A DNA stretch of 64,000 nt from Chaetoderma sp. LZ-2023a. Its lineage: Eukaryota > Mollusca > Caudofoveata > Chaetodermatida > Chaetodermatidae. The stretch lies in NCBI GenBank assembly GCA_034401795.1, contig CM067367.1, positions 80,105,736 to 80,169,735 on the forward strand. The letters run 5' to 3'. Position 1 is the first letter of the stretch; each line of letters starts with the position of its first letter. Both the position numbers and the translations under genes were made by a program. Below the pieces are notes generated by a model. The model did not search any database. It had not been told where the DNA came from and saw nothing but the letters and a program-made list of their open reading frames with translations. Below are positions 1 through 11,046 of the stretch, in pieces.

Positions 1-499
1 TTCAAATTTTATCACTCCGAGTGCAAGAAATAGTCTCTCAGAACCTCAGATTTTCAAAGAATTTTCTAAAACTTGAGAACAAAATTAGATACATTTACAC
101 AAATTGGGGACATTTTCTATGGTTAGCTATTGCATAATATTCAAATTGGGAAAATGTTCCACGGTTTTTCCATGCTGAAAACAATTCTAGAATCGCCAAG
201 TGCATCATGTGTATTGTAGGTTTCTAACGATTATCTCTGGATACCAGAGACGCCTACATACATGTACAGATAAATTTATATTATAGCCTACCAGCAGTGC
301 TAGAAATTAGAGATAGTCCGCTGGCCAGAAGCTAATAAAATCTTGCAGTAATAGAATTCACTGTCAATGTCAGTGATCTCACTAGTCTGATGGGCTAGTA
401 AGAATTCATGTCAACTGAACTCCAAAATTAACAAACACGCAGCCAACGACATTTATCTTTTGTATTGAAATAACCATCAGAGTAACTGTGAAAATTCAC
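1..499. other. Unassigned AT-rich DNA
   Basis: I see no coding exon, repeat terminus or RNA gene here. If the leucine-rich-repeat gene found downstream has earlier exons they are not recognisable in this stretch. Confidence 0.5.
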
Positions 500-890
500 A
501 TTTCCAGAGTATCTATCCATCATCTGAACTCGTATGATGTCATAATCAGTTTAGCGCGTGTATGATGGCGTCACAATCATTACGTCACAAAGGGTTCCAT
601 ATAGACCATCATCAAATCTCAAATAGTCCGACCCGTCGTATGAATTGTATGTCTTTGTAATTCTTTGCTATTTGATAAACATGCTGTTAAATATTTTGAA
701 ACTAATTTGACTTGTAAGGCAGCAACAGCACCCAGTCAAATTAATTTCAAAATATTCAACAGGTTACCTGTGTAGTTTTTTGGAAATTGATAGTCAAGGT
801 GTTCAGAGATCAATCGATCCCAACACGAGCAAGGTGTGGTTGGAGCTTAGCTAGAGATACGCGGGGCATAGCTAAAACCGGAAAGGTCCA
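500..890 (+). mobile_element. MITE family A, copy 1 (degenerate)
   Basis: A roughly 390-bp non-autonomous element. The left end resembles CCTTTCCAG followed by a TATCCATCAT block and TGACGTCA-like sites. The centre holds an imperfect hairpin starting GTTAAATATTTTGAAAC and closing with CAAAATATTCAACAG. The right end carries GCGGGGCATAGCTAAAAC then GGAAAGGTCCAT. At least nine further copies or fragments with the same order of blocks lie between 36 and 63 kb. No coding capacity is seen. Confidence 0.75.
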
Positions 891-1740
891 TGACGGCTCT
901 ATTCTCTCTATGTAGAGATCTCGGGATATATCCATGGATATCTTGTAGATATAGTTATGTGCACTAAGAGCAATAAAAGCCTACTGTTTTCTGTTTGGTA
1001 ATGGCAAGTACATGTAGCTAATTGAAAGCTAAACTGGAATGAGTGTTGTGATGTCATCGTCCTGATTTCAAGTGCATAATTTATACAGCGGTTGTTGTGA
1101 TTTAGTTGCTTCAAGAGCACATATATAGAGACTAAGAACATATGCACATATCATGCTTCTGTAGTAAACTGCTCCAGATTGGAATGTTGCATGGAAAAAC
1201 AAAGAAACAATAGTCAAAATTTTGGCATTGAATGTGTTGTATAGTTTCAGATTATGTTCTGTGAGCTTAGATATGTCATGAGATAGGCGAACAGAGACAG
1301 GAAATGAAATATCAATAAGATTAGCATGGGTTTTATGGAAGAAGATTGTTTGAATGACTAGTCTACAGAGCTGCAAGCTGTGCCACCTAATTACATTGTG
1401 CATCAGGTCTGTCACACCGGTAGTACTGTAGTAATCACCAGAGATGATTCCTAGCTGTACGACATTGAAATTTCTCTAAGCAATTGACATTTTAGTCAGT
1501 ATAGGCATTTCAGGCTACTGCAGTATATTCTAACGTGGGATGAATATGCACGTTCTTTCACATACTGCTGGCATTAATGGAGAGCTCGCTGTACAACTGG
1601 CATGGTTTTGTTAACTTTATCTGAAACTGGGGCACAATGGCCATTTCAATTAAGGGTGGCCCTAATGTTGATTCCTCGACAGTGATTTGACAGTGCTGTG
1701 ATAGGATTTCCATCCATGGTGACCTCAGGTCTCCTCTTAT
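891..1740. other. Unassigned DNA
   Basis: Short open frames on the minus strand (for example 1068-1415) have no recognisable motif and look like chance. Nothing else is supportable. Confidence 0.4.
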
Positions 1741-2781
1741 TAGTCCCCTACTGGTAAAACTGAGGAATTATAGGTTTACACTCCGTCTCTCTGTCCATCT
1801 GTCTGTCCATCTGTCGCAGTTGGTTTTCCACACTTTTTCATAGTCCTTCAAGGTATTCAACTGAGAATTGGTATATTGCTTTGTTATGAGAAAACCAAGT
1901 TCGAGTTTCAGGTGTATGCGTCAATTTTTTTATGGAGTTATGCCCCCTTTCGACTTAGGAAATTCGAAAAATATCATCTTTCTGCACTTTCTTTAGTATA
2001 AGAAGTTACAGAGAAATGTTGAGTTTCAGACATTTTCGTCGATTGTTCATGGAGTTATGCCCCTTTCGACATGAACTACGAAAAATATTAGTTTTCCGCA
2101 GTTTTTTCGCAGTCTTTTAAGATATTATACTGAGAATTGGTAAATTGCTTTGTTATGCGAAGTTACCCACCAAGTTCGAGTTTCAGGTATATGCGTAAAT
2201 TTGTTATGGAGTTCATCGCTTTAGTATAAGGAGTTATAGAGCAAGTTCGAGTTTCAGACAATTTTATCAATTTTTCATGGAGTTATGCCCCCTTTTGTCT
2301 CATGAAATACGAAAAATATCAATTTTAGGTGGAGTTACATCCCCTTTCGAAATACGAAAACAATCCGTTTTCTGCATTTTTTTCGCACTCCTTCAAGAGA
2401 TTCAAATGAGAATTGGTAGGTTGCTTTATTATTTTCTCCCTTTTCGATTTATGAAATGCAAAAAATATTAGTTTTTCCACAATTTTTTTCGCAACCCTTC
2501 GAGATATTCAACTGAGAATTTGTGCATTGTTTTGTTATGAGAAAATACAGACCAAGTTCGAGTTTCAGACACTTGCATGAATTTTGGATGGAGTTATGTC
2601 TCCTTTGGACTTATAAAATACAAACATATATCAGCTTTCAAGACTTTTTCGTTCTCCTTCACCATATATAACTGAAACTTGGTTTATTGCTTTGTAATGA
2701 GAAGTTACAGATCAAGTTCGAGTTTCAGCTGCTTCTGGTAATTTTTAATGGAGTTTTTGACTGTCACCAGGTAGGGGACAT
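1741..2781. mobile_element. Non-autonomous element with short terminal inverted repeats and internal repeats
   Basis: The left end reads GTCCCCTACTGGT (1743-1755) and the right end ACCAGGTAGGGGAC (2766-2779), an inverted pair with one base of indel. Just inside the left end is a run of CTGTCCATCTGTCTGTCC (about 1790-1815). The interior consists of diverged copies of a unit of roughly 170-200 bp. Recurring blocks are AGTTATGCCCC, CAAGTTCGAGTTTCAG and GAGAATTGGTA, each seen several times. There is no transposase. The layout (terminal repeat, GTCC/CTGT-rich run, internal array) is the same as that of the element at 31393-32388, though the sequences differ. Confidence 0.65.
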
Positions 2782-3278
2782 GTATTGCAAAGCAAGACTT
2801 ACAGAATGCTCGTTTTACTTGAGTGTGATTGAGAGTAAGTGATATTTCTTCACGTTGAATAACATCTGCAATATCTCACCCCAGGAAGGAACATGATTTA
2901 TGTCTTCTTGTTGCAATGCATGGTCTTTGATATCCTTAATTTCTCTGTATGCAGGTTTGATAATGATATAATGCATATATTCATGTCTGTTTCGTGTTTA
3001 AATATTCTTCAAGCTTTTACAGCTGAGAGAGGCCTTCCAGTTTTGTGAGTTTAGATAAAATTACACTATACAGTTCATACCTGAATAGTGACTAGTGAAA
3101 GAAATGTCACTTACTCACTATAGTAATTATATCTGATGTAAGACATGTACTCAGCATCTAACAGACATATTTAGTAATTATTGAGTGCGAGTTCACTTAG
3201 CCTAGCAGAATTCCAGATATCTCATACCAAATATAAATGGAAGAAAATGTTTTATTTGCGATGTTTGGATTTTTATTT
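2782..3278. other. Unassigned AT-rich DNA
   Basis: No open frame with recognisable motifs and no repeat boundary were found between the terminal-repeat element and the DIRS left end. Confidence 0.4.
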
Positions 3279-3288
3279 CTCCTTCGAT

Positions 3289-3440
3289 CAATACTTAGCA
3301 TTGTATTACTCTTTGATAATACAGCTAGCTGCTCTAGGAATCTAGATTTAGAAAGCTTTACCAGCTTCTGGAACCCTGTACCTGGCTCCCAACAACCGGG
3401 TACCCATCTGCCAGTGAGACTCATTCTTGTTTGCATAGCA
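3289..3440. repeat. DIRS left inverted terminal repeat (hybrid locus)
   Basis: It begins CAATACTTAGCATTGTATT and runs through GGGTACCC-type palindromes to TTGTTTGCATAGCAAC. It is the inverted partner of 9672-9820 and is homologous to the left repeat of the complete element at 12335. Confidence 0.8.
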
Positions 3441-3815
3441 ACAAGAGCAATACATGCTTTTTGCATATAGAAAGATCTTATTTTTCTCAAAGTTTTTTTG
3501 TGCCTAATTAAGATAGGAATTATTGGATTACCATGGAAGGAGCTACTGAAACTCAGGTCATATTCTTTCATGTTAATCTCTAGCATATATGGAGACTTAA
3601 GTCTCTGAAATATTGTATATGTTGCATGTCCCAATTTCTGACCCCGAATCTGGGACGTGTGGTTACAACAAAATATGCCAGATAAGATCGCCTCCTTTAA
3701 TCCCAACGGCGATCGGGCTGTAATATGAAATTGGATGTTGGCTATACAGTTTTTAACACTAAAATTGGCTGATGTCATTCTCCGTATTATCCGAGCGGGT
3801 GACGCCACACTTGTG
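3441..3815 (+). other. DIRS 5' untranslated region (hybrid locus)
   Basis: This stretch is collinear with 12493-12875 of the complete element: the same ATTACCATGGA block, a TTCTGACCCC block, a GGCGATCGG block and the GAGCGGGTGACG block. Homology stops near 3815, where the sequence changes to an unrelated palindromic stretch. Confidence 0.75.
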
Positions 3816-4039
3816 AGTCGAAAATTTTCTGTGCAAAATTTTCCAAAAAGAAAATTTTCCCGAAAATTTACCAATGTATTTTTCCAGAAAATTTTCTGGT
3901 CACCTAAGGATGCAATTGCAAATTTTTATTTCCCTATTGCATTAATACCGATGCTTTTGCTGCTAATATAAGTTAATAGATTTAGATTTGTGTCATCTAT
4001 TGCCATGGCTGAAATGGCTTGCATCAGGTTACACTATCA
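3816..4039. repeat. GAAAATTTTC palindrome cluster
   Basis: Between about 3818 and 3900 the palindromic decamer GAAAATTTTC or a close variant occurs about five times. It replaces the 5' part of gag that the complete DIRS copy has at this position, so it marks an insertion or deletion boundary. Confidence 0.6.
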
Positions 4040-4044
4040 CTATA

Positions 4045-4262
4045 GTTCAGAAATAACAAATTTCCAAACAATGCTGTTATATATCTTGAACCCAATTTGC
4101 TTGAAAAAAGCTATCGCTGCTATAGGCAGTAATGGCTTGGCAGCAATGGCTTCCTAGTAAATTGTGTTCAAAATATTCAACAGGAAGGTTTTTGCATATC
4201 ATTCAAAATTGAAGCAAATGTTAATTCTGTGTACTTCTACCTTATTTCTGGGTTCAACTGTA
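4045..4262. mobile_element. MITE family B, degenerate copy
   Basis: Ends resemble CAGAAATAA on the left and TTATTTCTGGG on the right. The interior keeps the right half of the shared hairpin core (GTTCAAAATATTCAACAG). It lies inside the damaged DIRS between its untranslated leader and its truncated gag. Confidence 0.6.
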
Positions 4263-4289
4263 CACCAGCTGCATGGAATCATGGATGAT

Positions 4290-5060
4290 GCAATATTGCA
4301 TGGAACAGTTTGTCTCATGGGGTGGTGGTGGAACCGTGCAGTACCGGTGTTGCTGGCTTGCCAGCAGTGGCTCCTAGCCGGGAGGCCGCTGCTGGTAGAC
4401 CCGTGAATACGTCAACGGGTGATGTATTCACGGGGGTGTCTTCTTCGAAGATGGACTGGTCTGAGGCTCTGGCTTGGCTAGCCAGGGTGGACCCATCCAT
4501 GGATCCGACCATGGCCGAAGAAGACATGCCCCATCCATCGGGTGCGTCGATTCGGACGGGTGTTATGCCTGCGGCTCGGATCCAGTCCATTGGGCTGGAT
4601 CCATGGTTCACTGAGTTGCTCGATGCTATTTATAGCAAGCAACTCCTGACCGAGAGCCAGCTCCCTGTGGCCTCTAGGTAGGTGCGGGCAAGGTGCCATA
4701 TTCCCAGAGGGGAGTACGAGCACTATGGTGTGGTACCAATGGTCACTGAGGATGACCGTTGGGTTCTTGGGGTTCAGAGCACTGGAGCGGGTGGTCCCGC
4801 TCAGGCGCTTGTGGACAGATCTCAAGCGCACAATGAGGAAGTCCTGTCCCTGTGCAATGAGGGCTGAGGGCAGCAATGAATGCTGTCAATCACTCTTATC
4901 GCTTGCTTCAGACGGTGTGGGCACCTGTGGCACTGTCTTGCGTAAACGACGGCCTGGTGCTGTCAATGGACACTTTGGCCAGGGTGCAAGCGCATGTTAC
5001 GAAGTCCAGGAGGCATGGTCCCTGAAGGGAAGGGGAAGGGCAAGGGTAAGTCCACCAAGG
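4290..5060 (+). pseudogene. DIRS gag-like gene, 5'-truncated and internally deleted
   Basis: It is collinear with the second half of the gag-like gene at 13390-15374. The best open stretch (4310-4681) encodes a protein with the recognisable blocks AEEDMPHPS and YSKQLLTESQLP. It lacks the 5' zinc-finger-like and acidic portions. A further deletion of several hundred bases near 5015 joins the middle of gag almost directly to the start of the reverse-transcriptase region. There are frameshifts near 4720 and 4865. No function can be expected from it. Confidence 0.75.
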
Positions 5061-6880
5061 CCAGAAATAAGGGAGCTGATCGTACCTGAGGGTATGGTAG
5101 CTCCCTTCGTATCTGCCTGGGCCGTGCCTGTGGGTGGAAGGCTCATGCGTTTCGTCGAGGCTTGGCGAGGTGTGATGTCAGACAGTCTGGTCCTGGAATG
5201 GATATCCCAGGGGTACATGCCAGAGTGGTGGGACTTTCCACCACAAAATCTGTCTTTGACACCTGTCTGGACTCCCGTACCAATGGAGCCAGACAAGTTA
5301 GAAGCCATTCAAAATGATGTTAGGTTTGGTTCTGAAGCGAGCAATAAAAGCAGCAAATCAGGGCACTCCAGGTGTCTATTCAACCATGTTCTTTGTCCCC
5401 AATAGCACAGGGGGGTGGAGACCCGTACTCCATCTCATAGGCCTCAGTTTCAGATGGAAACTCCGAGATCGGTAATGGCAGGATTGAGAAAAGGAATGCG
5501 GTGTGTGTCAATCGATCTGAAAGATGCATATTTCCACATTCTAATGAACAGGGGTTGTCACAGGTTTCTGAGATTCATGTTTCAGAATCAAGTATGGGAG
5601 TTTGTAGTCCGCCCATTCGGTCTGTCGATGGCACCTAGGGTTTTCACCAGAGTGGTCCTAGCAGTGACAGCGTTTCTCAGAAGAGAGAAAGTGGCTCTTC
5701 ACACCTACATAGATGATTGGCTTATCAAGGCGGACACGCCAGCCAGGTTAGGAGTGGATACTGCTCTTACTCTGAAATTGCTTTAAGATCTAGGCTGGAT
5801 AGTCAACAGGGAGAAATCTGAGTTGACACCCACTCAACACTTCGTTTATTTGTGGATGCGATTCGATCTCGAGGAAGGCAGGGTTTACCCATTAGAACCC
5901 CGAGTGGTGTCTCTGTTAGCCATCCTCGAGAGTTTTCAATTGGGAAACCACATTCAGGCAAGGAGTTTTCTTCAGATGCTGGTCATGATGGGCTCCATCC
6001 CATACTCTGCTCTGATGCGAAGACCTATCCAGTTGTATCTGATGTCTCTGGAAACAGAGAACAGAACCCCTGTCAAAGCTGGTACCAGTTTTGGAGCCAA
6101 TGATGTCACATCTTGTATGGTGGAATGAGCGTCAGAATCTCATAGGAGTTTCGCTTCACCTACCCCGCCCCCAGCTGTCCATGTACATGGATGCATCACT
6201 GGAGGGGTGGGGGGGCCTGCCTGGGAGAACATCGGGTTTCTGGCACATGGACTCTCCAAGAGAGCCAGCTGCATATTAATCTGTTGGAAATGATGGCAGT
6301 GGAACTGGCATTGGAAATGTTTCTTCCAAAAGTCAGGGGCAAGGTGATATTGATACGGTTGGACAATTCGACAGTAGTATCATACATAAATCACCAAGTC
6401 ACCCAGACTGTGTATGAAGGTGTGGCACTTGATTCAATGGTGCAGGTATTACTCAGTTGTTTTGAAAGCAGCTCACATTCATGGACCCTCCAGTTCTTCA
6501 AAGGATCTTCGAGCATTGGGGCAAACCCAATGTGGACTTGTTTGCCACAAAGGAAAATGCTCAAACCATGAGTATGTCTCGCCGATTCCAGATCCAAATG
6601 CCGTCGATACAGACGCTCTGGCTATAAGCTGGAGAGGGATGCGCGTTTACGCGTATCCACCCACCATTCTTCTGCCGAAGGTTTTGGTGAAGATCAGCGA
6701 GGAGCCGTGCCTGGTCCTGCTAATAACGTCATTTTGGCCCAGCAGGTCGTGGTTCACGGATCTTCTGGATCTGCTGGTGGACAATCCAGTGCAGTTGGCC
6801 GAGATTCCGAACATAATTTCTTGGGCCAATGACTGCTTCCTACACAAGCGGCCCGAGATGTTAAAATTGACTGCGTAGAT
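5061..6880 (+). pseudogene. DIRS reverse transcriptase / RNase H, frameshifted
   Basis: Reverse-transcriptase motifs are readable: SIDLKDAYFHI (5508-5540), PFGLSMAPRVFTRV (about 5608-5650) and the catalytic YIDDW box at 5706-5720. The RNase H part follows with YMDASLEGWGG (about 6185), LLEMMAVELALE and a DNSTVVSYI block (about 6360). Next comes the conserved C-terminal block with DPNAVDTDALAISWRG and PSRSWFTDLLDLL. The frame breaks several times, between 5786 and 5823, near 6110 and near 6500. Compared with the complete copy a short stretch near 5420 is missing. It was a copy-DNA synthesising enzyme of a DIRS element and is now inactive. Confidence 0.85.
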
Positions 6881-7894
6881 GTTATCATACAACGTTCCAC
6901 GTCTGAAGGCTTTTCTCAACAGGCTGCGAGTTTCATCGCAGCTGCGAGAATGAGGTCAACCTTCAAGTCATAAAACCACAAGGTTAACAAATTTGCAGAG
7001 TGGTGTGAAGGAAAGGGTATTGATACCTTTCAATCCACTATTCAGGAAATAGCAGACTTTCTCTGTGAGCTGTTCTTTACAGGACTGGCTCCTGTCCCAA
7101 TTGCTGGATATAAGTCAGCTTTGGCATCAGTTATCCCTTGTCTAGCGAACTGGGATAGTCCAGAGGTGGCCCAGTTGAACGTGATGGTGAAGGGAATGAG
7201 CAATCTCCAACCGAGACAACCGGTAGTCATTCCAGCCTGGAGTCTATCATTGGTGCTTAATGTACTGGCCAAGCACCCATTCGAACCGTTGCGTTCGGCT
7301 AGTCTAAAGCATCTGACTCTAAAGGCGGTCTTTCTATTGGCAGCTTCCTCAGCTAGAAGGCGCAGTGAGATCCATGCGCTTTCGGCAGAGAGGAACCGAT
7401 TTATTGTTTCTGGAGAAGGTCTGCGTCTTCTGCCAAGAGCAGAATTTATGTCAAAGAACCAATCTTTGAGATATCCCGGCAAACCGATCATTATACCGAA
7501 GTTAACCAGGTTTGATCGTGATGCCAGTGTCTGGTGCCCGGTCCGTGCTTTGACTAAGTACAAGAAACGGACTGACTCGTTACTGTCGAACGATAGACAT
7601 CTGTGAATCTGCCATAAAAAGCCTTATGGTGCCGCATCCATGGATACTATCTCTCGTTGGGTGGTCGAATGCATTCAGACTACTCATGAGATGGCGACTG
7701 GGCACCAGGTGCAGGGCGTAAGGGCACACAATGTTAGAGGAATAGCCGCCTCGACCGCCCTTTACAATGGTGTTCCGTTAGAGGACATCATGGCCGTTGC
7801 ACAATGGCACTGTGAGTCCTCATTTACGGATTACTATATGAGGGATGTGTCAGACTCAGCCAATCCACTCGCTTTAGCTGTTTTGAAACGATAG
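6881..7894 (+). pseudogene. DIRS tyrosine recombinase, broken
   Basis: The N-terminal core-binding part is interrupted by a stop near 6970. The catalytic domain is open from 7121 and carries the conserved arginine block ARRRSEIHALS (about 7357). A TGA at 7604-7606 replaces a tryptophan codon of the related copies. The C-terminal piece is open again at 7640-7894 with AHNVRGIAAS, AQWHCESS and the tyrosine-bearing FTDYYMRD. In a working element this enzyme inserts the circular DNA copy. The order R, HxxR, W, Y is that of phage-integrase-type recombinases. Confidence 0.85.
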
Positions 7895-8402
7895 TTAGTG
7901 ACCACACTGCTTTTCCCCTTTTTTCACTTTGGTAAGAAAAGAACCTAAAGCAGGCATGGTCAAGCGAGAGGATGTCAACCAGATTGTGTCACTGATGGCC
8001 GAACCGGTGAATGGTTGTAGGCGGTACGTCTGAAGTCCTGTTATCATAAGGTAATTCAACAAGTGAGAGTTTTTTGTATTATGTATATGTATCATGTTCA
8101 TTCATCTTATATATTCATGCTCATTCCCAGGCTAATACAAGCGATATGCAGGGAGTAGTTAACCCTCTTGGCATATTGGTGTTTCAGGCGAGATACATGT
8201 TCGTTAGTTCTCTCCCTTTTCTTAGGAGGAAAAAGGGGGGGGGGCTGTGACGCGAATGTGATTCGGTTCCGTGAACTTGACGGTCCTTTTAGGTCTCCGT
8301 TAGTCAAGTTTGAAGTCTAAAATCTTTCTCCAAGGGGCAAAATTAGCATGTATGGCTTGCCCCTTCCCACCAGGTTACTGATCAAATCTGGTGTATATCA
8401 GA
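7895..8402 (+). other. DIRS 3' untranslated region (first copy)
   Basis: Non-coding and collinear with 9029-9530 and 18544-19050. Shared blocks include TTGTATTATGT, ATTCATGCTCATTCCCAGG and a G-run after GGAGGAAAAA. No open frame is conserved among the three. Confidence 0.75.
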
Positions 8403-8500
8403 AGTAACAGAATGGTGAGTATTGATCGAAGGAGAATGCAGGAAATGTCAATTTCCCTTTCTCCGAGATCTAACAATACTCACCATTCTGTTACGGACCC
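8403..8500. repeat. DIRS internal complementary region (first copy)
   Basis: A palindromic junction-like sequence with GTAACAGAATGGTGAGTATT on one arm and AATACTCACCATTCTGTTAC on the other. It holds the complement of both outer ends of the element, as expected of the DIRS internal complementary region that templates completion of the circular copy. Confidence 0.8.
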
Positions 8501-8544
8501 AGCCTCCCAGCCCCACGGAGGCAAGCCATAGTTTTCTCTTGTTT

Positions 8545-8742
8545 GGTGGCTATGCAAACAATATGAGCTCTATGGTAAACGGGTACTCGGCAGTGGGGAG
8601 CCGGGTACCCGGTTCCCAGGAGTCGGTAAACCTTTCTAAGTCTATAATCCTAGAGCCGCTGTCAAGGCCAGCTGTATATCAGAAGTAACAGAATGGTGAG
8701 TATTGTTAGATCTCGGAGAAAGGGAAATTGACATTTCCTGCA
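8545..8742. repeat. DIRS right inverted terminal repeat (first copy)
   Basis: Homologous to 19192-19385, ending with GTGAGTATTG then GTTAGATCTCGGAGAAAGGG and TTTCCTGCA. It abuts, without a gap, a recombinase fragment that begins ATCTGCCATAAG. Confidence 0.8.
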
Positions 8743-9027
8743 ATCTGCCATAAGAAGCCATATGGTGCCGCATCCATGGATTCTATCTCTCGTTGGGTAG
8801 TCAAATGCATTCAGACTACCCATGAGATTGCGACTGGGCACCAGGTGCAATGTGCTAGGGCTCACGATGTTAGAGGAATAGCTGCCTCGACTGCCCTATT
8901 CAATGGTATCCCGTTAGAGGACATCATGGCCGTTGCACAATGGCACTGTGAGTCCTCTTTCACGGATTACTATATGAGGGGCATGTCAAACTCGGCCAAT
9001 TCACTCGCTTTAGCTGTTTTGAGATGA
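8743..9027 (+). pseudogene. DIRS tyrosine recombinase, C-terminal fragment (second copy)
   Basis: About 95 codons remain, open and ending in a normal TGA at 9025-9027. They contain AHDVRGIAAS (HxxR), AQWHCESS and FTDYYMRG (tyrosine), so the catalytic C-terminus is undamaged. The upstream four fifths of the gene are missing. The break coincides exactly with the end of the first copy. An undamaged gene has the sequence ATCTGCCATAAG at this point, so this was probably the insertion target. Confidence 0.85.
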
Positions 9028-9858
9028 TAGTTTATGACCACACTGCTCACCTCCTTTTCGTACTTTGAAAAGCAAAAGTAGTAAGAACAGACATGGTCAG
9101 GCGAGAGGAATTCAACCGTATGGAACACGTCTGGTCGAAAGTGTGTTGGTTGGTGGCTCCACGTCTGCAATCTATAATTCATGAGGTAATTCAAGTTTAC
9201 CGTTTTTTTGTATTATGTTTATATATCATGATCATTCATCTTATATATTCATGCTCATTCCCAGGCTTATATGTGCAAAGAGCAGTTAACCGTCTGCATG
9301 TTTGTGTTTTCAGGCGAGATGCATGTTCGTAAGTTCTCTCCCTTTTTTAGGAGAAAAGGGGGAGGGGAGCAGTGATGCGAATGTGATTCGGTCCCTAAAC
9401 TTGTCGGTCCTTTTAGGTCTCCGTATGTCAAGTTTAATTCTAAGTTCTTTCTCCAGGGGCAAAAGAGGCTATGTATGGCTTGCTCCTTCCCACAAGGTTA
9501 CTGACTAAATCTGGTGTTATCAAAGAGTAATATAATGGTAAGTATTGATCGATGGAGAATGAAGGAAATTTCAATTTCCCTTTCTCCAAGATCTAACAAT
9601 ACTTACCATTATATTACGGACCCTGCCTCCCAGCCCCATGGAGGCAAGCCATTGGTATTCTCTTGTTTGGTAGCTATGCAAACAATATGAGTCTCACTGG
9701 CAGATGGGTACCCGGTTGTTGACAGCCGGGTACCCGGTTCCAGGAATCGGTAAAGCTTTCTAAATCTGGATTCCTAGAGCCAGCTAACTGTATTTCAGAG
9801 TAATATAATGTTAAGTATTGTTAGATCTCGGAGAAAGGGAAATTGAAATTTCCTTCAA
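9028..9858 (+). other. DIRS 3' end: untranslated region, internal complementary region, right terminal repeat (second copy)
   Basis: The untranslated part runs to about 9530. The complementary region follows (TATAATGGTAAGTATTG inverted against CAATACTTACCATTATA at 9599-9616). The right terminal repeat lies at about 9672-9820, and the outer end reads TTTCCTTCA at about 9857. It shares diagnostic bases with the left repeat at 3289. Confidence 0.8.
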
Positions 9859-10363
9859 TCTATGGGTTATGACCTAAAGATCTCTAAATGCGAATAAGTC
9901 ATTTCAAAGTATCTGATTGGTAGAAGGCATAGCAATGGCAAATAATGCCTATAACCATGTGCCTGCCATATATCAGTATGCTGCTAGGAAAGGAAAGCGT
10001 TCCAGATTGCATTACGAGATACAATGTAAGAATATCGCGAAAAGGATTCTGGTGTAAGCGCTTTTAAAAAATCCATTTTGTTTGAAAAAGAAGGTTATAC
10101 ATGTACATGTAGTTAGAAAGCGGTCTAAAAGAGGTCTTTCGGAGCTTTTTATGCACACACCTGGAAACGTCTCATTTTACGACGGACTAGTAAATTGCCA
10201 GATGGACTAGCAGATTTCACATCTTACTACTAAGTTACGTATCAGATATAGGAATATTATATGCCAATATGAAAACAATAAAAATACCATCTGATACAGT
10301 GATGATCATCATCATTACACATATTGTATATATATATATATATATTTTGTTTCATGTTTGCAG
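9859..10363. other. Unassigned DNA with short (TA)n before an exon
   Basis: No exon or repeat end is recognisable. A short TA run (about 10326-10345) lies directly upstream of the splice acceptor at 10361-10363. Confidence 0.4.
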
Positions 10364-10436
10364 ATGCTTTGTATAATTTGACATTCCTGAATTTAAACAA
10401 CAATCAATTGCATCTATTGCCAGCAGAGATATGCAG
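10364..10436 (+). CDS. Leucine-rich-repeat gene, internal exon 1 of 4 seen
   Basis: The exon follows a TTTGCAG acceptor and ends before GTACAC. It encodes one repeat, readable as LYNLTFLNLNNNQLHLLP, which matches the LxxLxLxxNxLxxLP consensus of leucine-rich repeats. It starts with two bases of a split codon and ends with two bases of another. The next exon (21508) supplies exactly the missing base, making an arginine codon and an unbroken repeat. Earlier exons must lie upstream of the window or are too diverged to see. The intron that follows is about 11 kb and full of transposons. Repeats of this kind usually bind protein partners, but which partner cannot be told. Confidence 0.8.
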
Positions 10437-10455
10437 GTACACTAAGCCTATAATT

Positions 10456-10548
<93 letters not shown>

Positions 10549-10583
10549 ATGATCAACAACAACAACAACAACAACAACAACAA
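10456..10583. repeat. Trinucleotide microsatellites (TAC)n and (AAC)n
   Basis: About 31 TAC units run from 10456 to 10550, followed after ATGATC by about eight AAC units. They sit 20 bases inside the intron after the first LRR exon. An open frame through them is only low-complexity tyrosine and asparagine. Confidence 0.95.
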
Positions 10584-10821
10584 GTTGCCTGTAGGGATTG
10601 GCCTCTTCCTATATATTTATGCTATATTTAGTGAGTCCGGTGGTTCAAACCTGGAATCAAAGCACTTTCAAGGTCTGATGTCATAATTTAAGTACTGTTC
10701 AGATTTGTATGTACCCTGTACTTTGATTGAGATAGCGATGCTGACTTGTCAGCGTTGAAATGATTAATTCATATCACGTTTACATGTCAACAAATGGTTA
10801 ATTGTTACAGTGTCAGTAAAG
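10584..10821. other. Unassigned intron DNA
   Basis: No further signal was found. Confidence 0.4.
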
Positions 10822-11010
10822 TACAGCTCAGAAATAATATAACATTTTTCCAAAACAAAATAAAACATACTGTTGAATGTTTTGAACATAATTGGATTGG
10901 AAGACTTCCAATCCAATTATATTCAAAATATTCAACAGAGAATTGCTTACATGTAACTAACATGTTTCTGTTTTTGTTTTGCAAACATGTTAACTTATTT
11001 CTGAGCTGTA
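10822..11010. mobile_element. MITE family B, best copy
   Basis: Perfect 16-base terminal inverted repeats: TACAGCTCAGAAATAA (10822-10837) and TTATTTCTGAGCTGTA (10995-11010). Just inside are AAAACAAAATAAAA and its inverted counterpart. The centre is a hairpin beginning CTGTTGAATGTTTTGAACAT and ending ATTCAAAATATTCAACAG. Other copies lie at about 4045, 28230 and 57748. The right end is followed by a 22-bp tandem duplication (about 11003-11046). Confidence 0.85.
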
Positions 11011-11046
11011 CTGTATGACATAGGTGAGCTGTACTGTATGACATAT

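Larger units (their letters stand above)
3279..9858 (+). mobile_element. Compound, broken DIRS-type retroelement (hybrid of two copies)
   Basis: The locus starts with a DIRS left terminal repeat at 3289. It continues with a 5'-truncated gag, reverse transcriptase/RNase H and tyrosine recombinase. It then has two successive right ends, one at about 8742 and one at about 9857. The left terminal repeat is closer to the inverted form of the second right end (shared TATTACTCT, ATCTAGATTTAGAAAGC-like stretches and a CAACAACCGGGTACCC-like block) than to the first. The second right end is preceded by a 5'-truncated piece of recombinase gene. This is best read as one DIRS inserted into the recombinase gene of another, followed by loss of the duplicated body by homologous recombination. 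All coding parts are mutated. Confidence 0.75.

Noticed and set aside
3197-3874. 225-codon minus-strand open frame
   Set aside because: It runs antisense through the DIRS terminal repeat and leader, has no motif, and is not preserved in the homologous leader at 12335-12875.
10640-10665. GGTTCAAACC resembling a tRNA B box
   Set aside because: No A box at the right distance and no acceptor stem or anticodon arm can be drawn.
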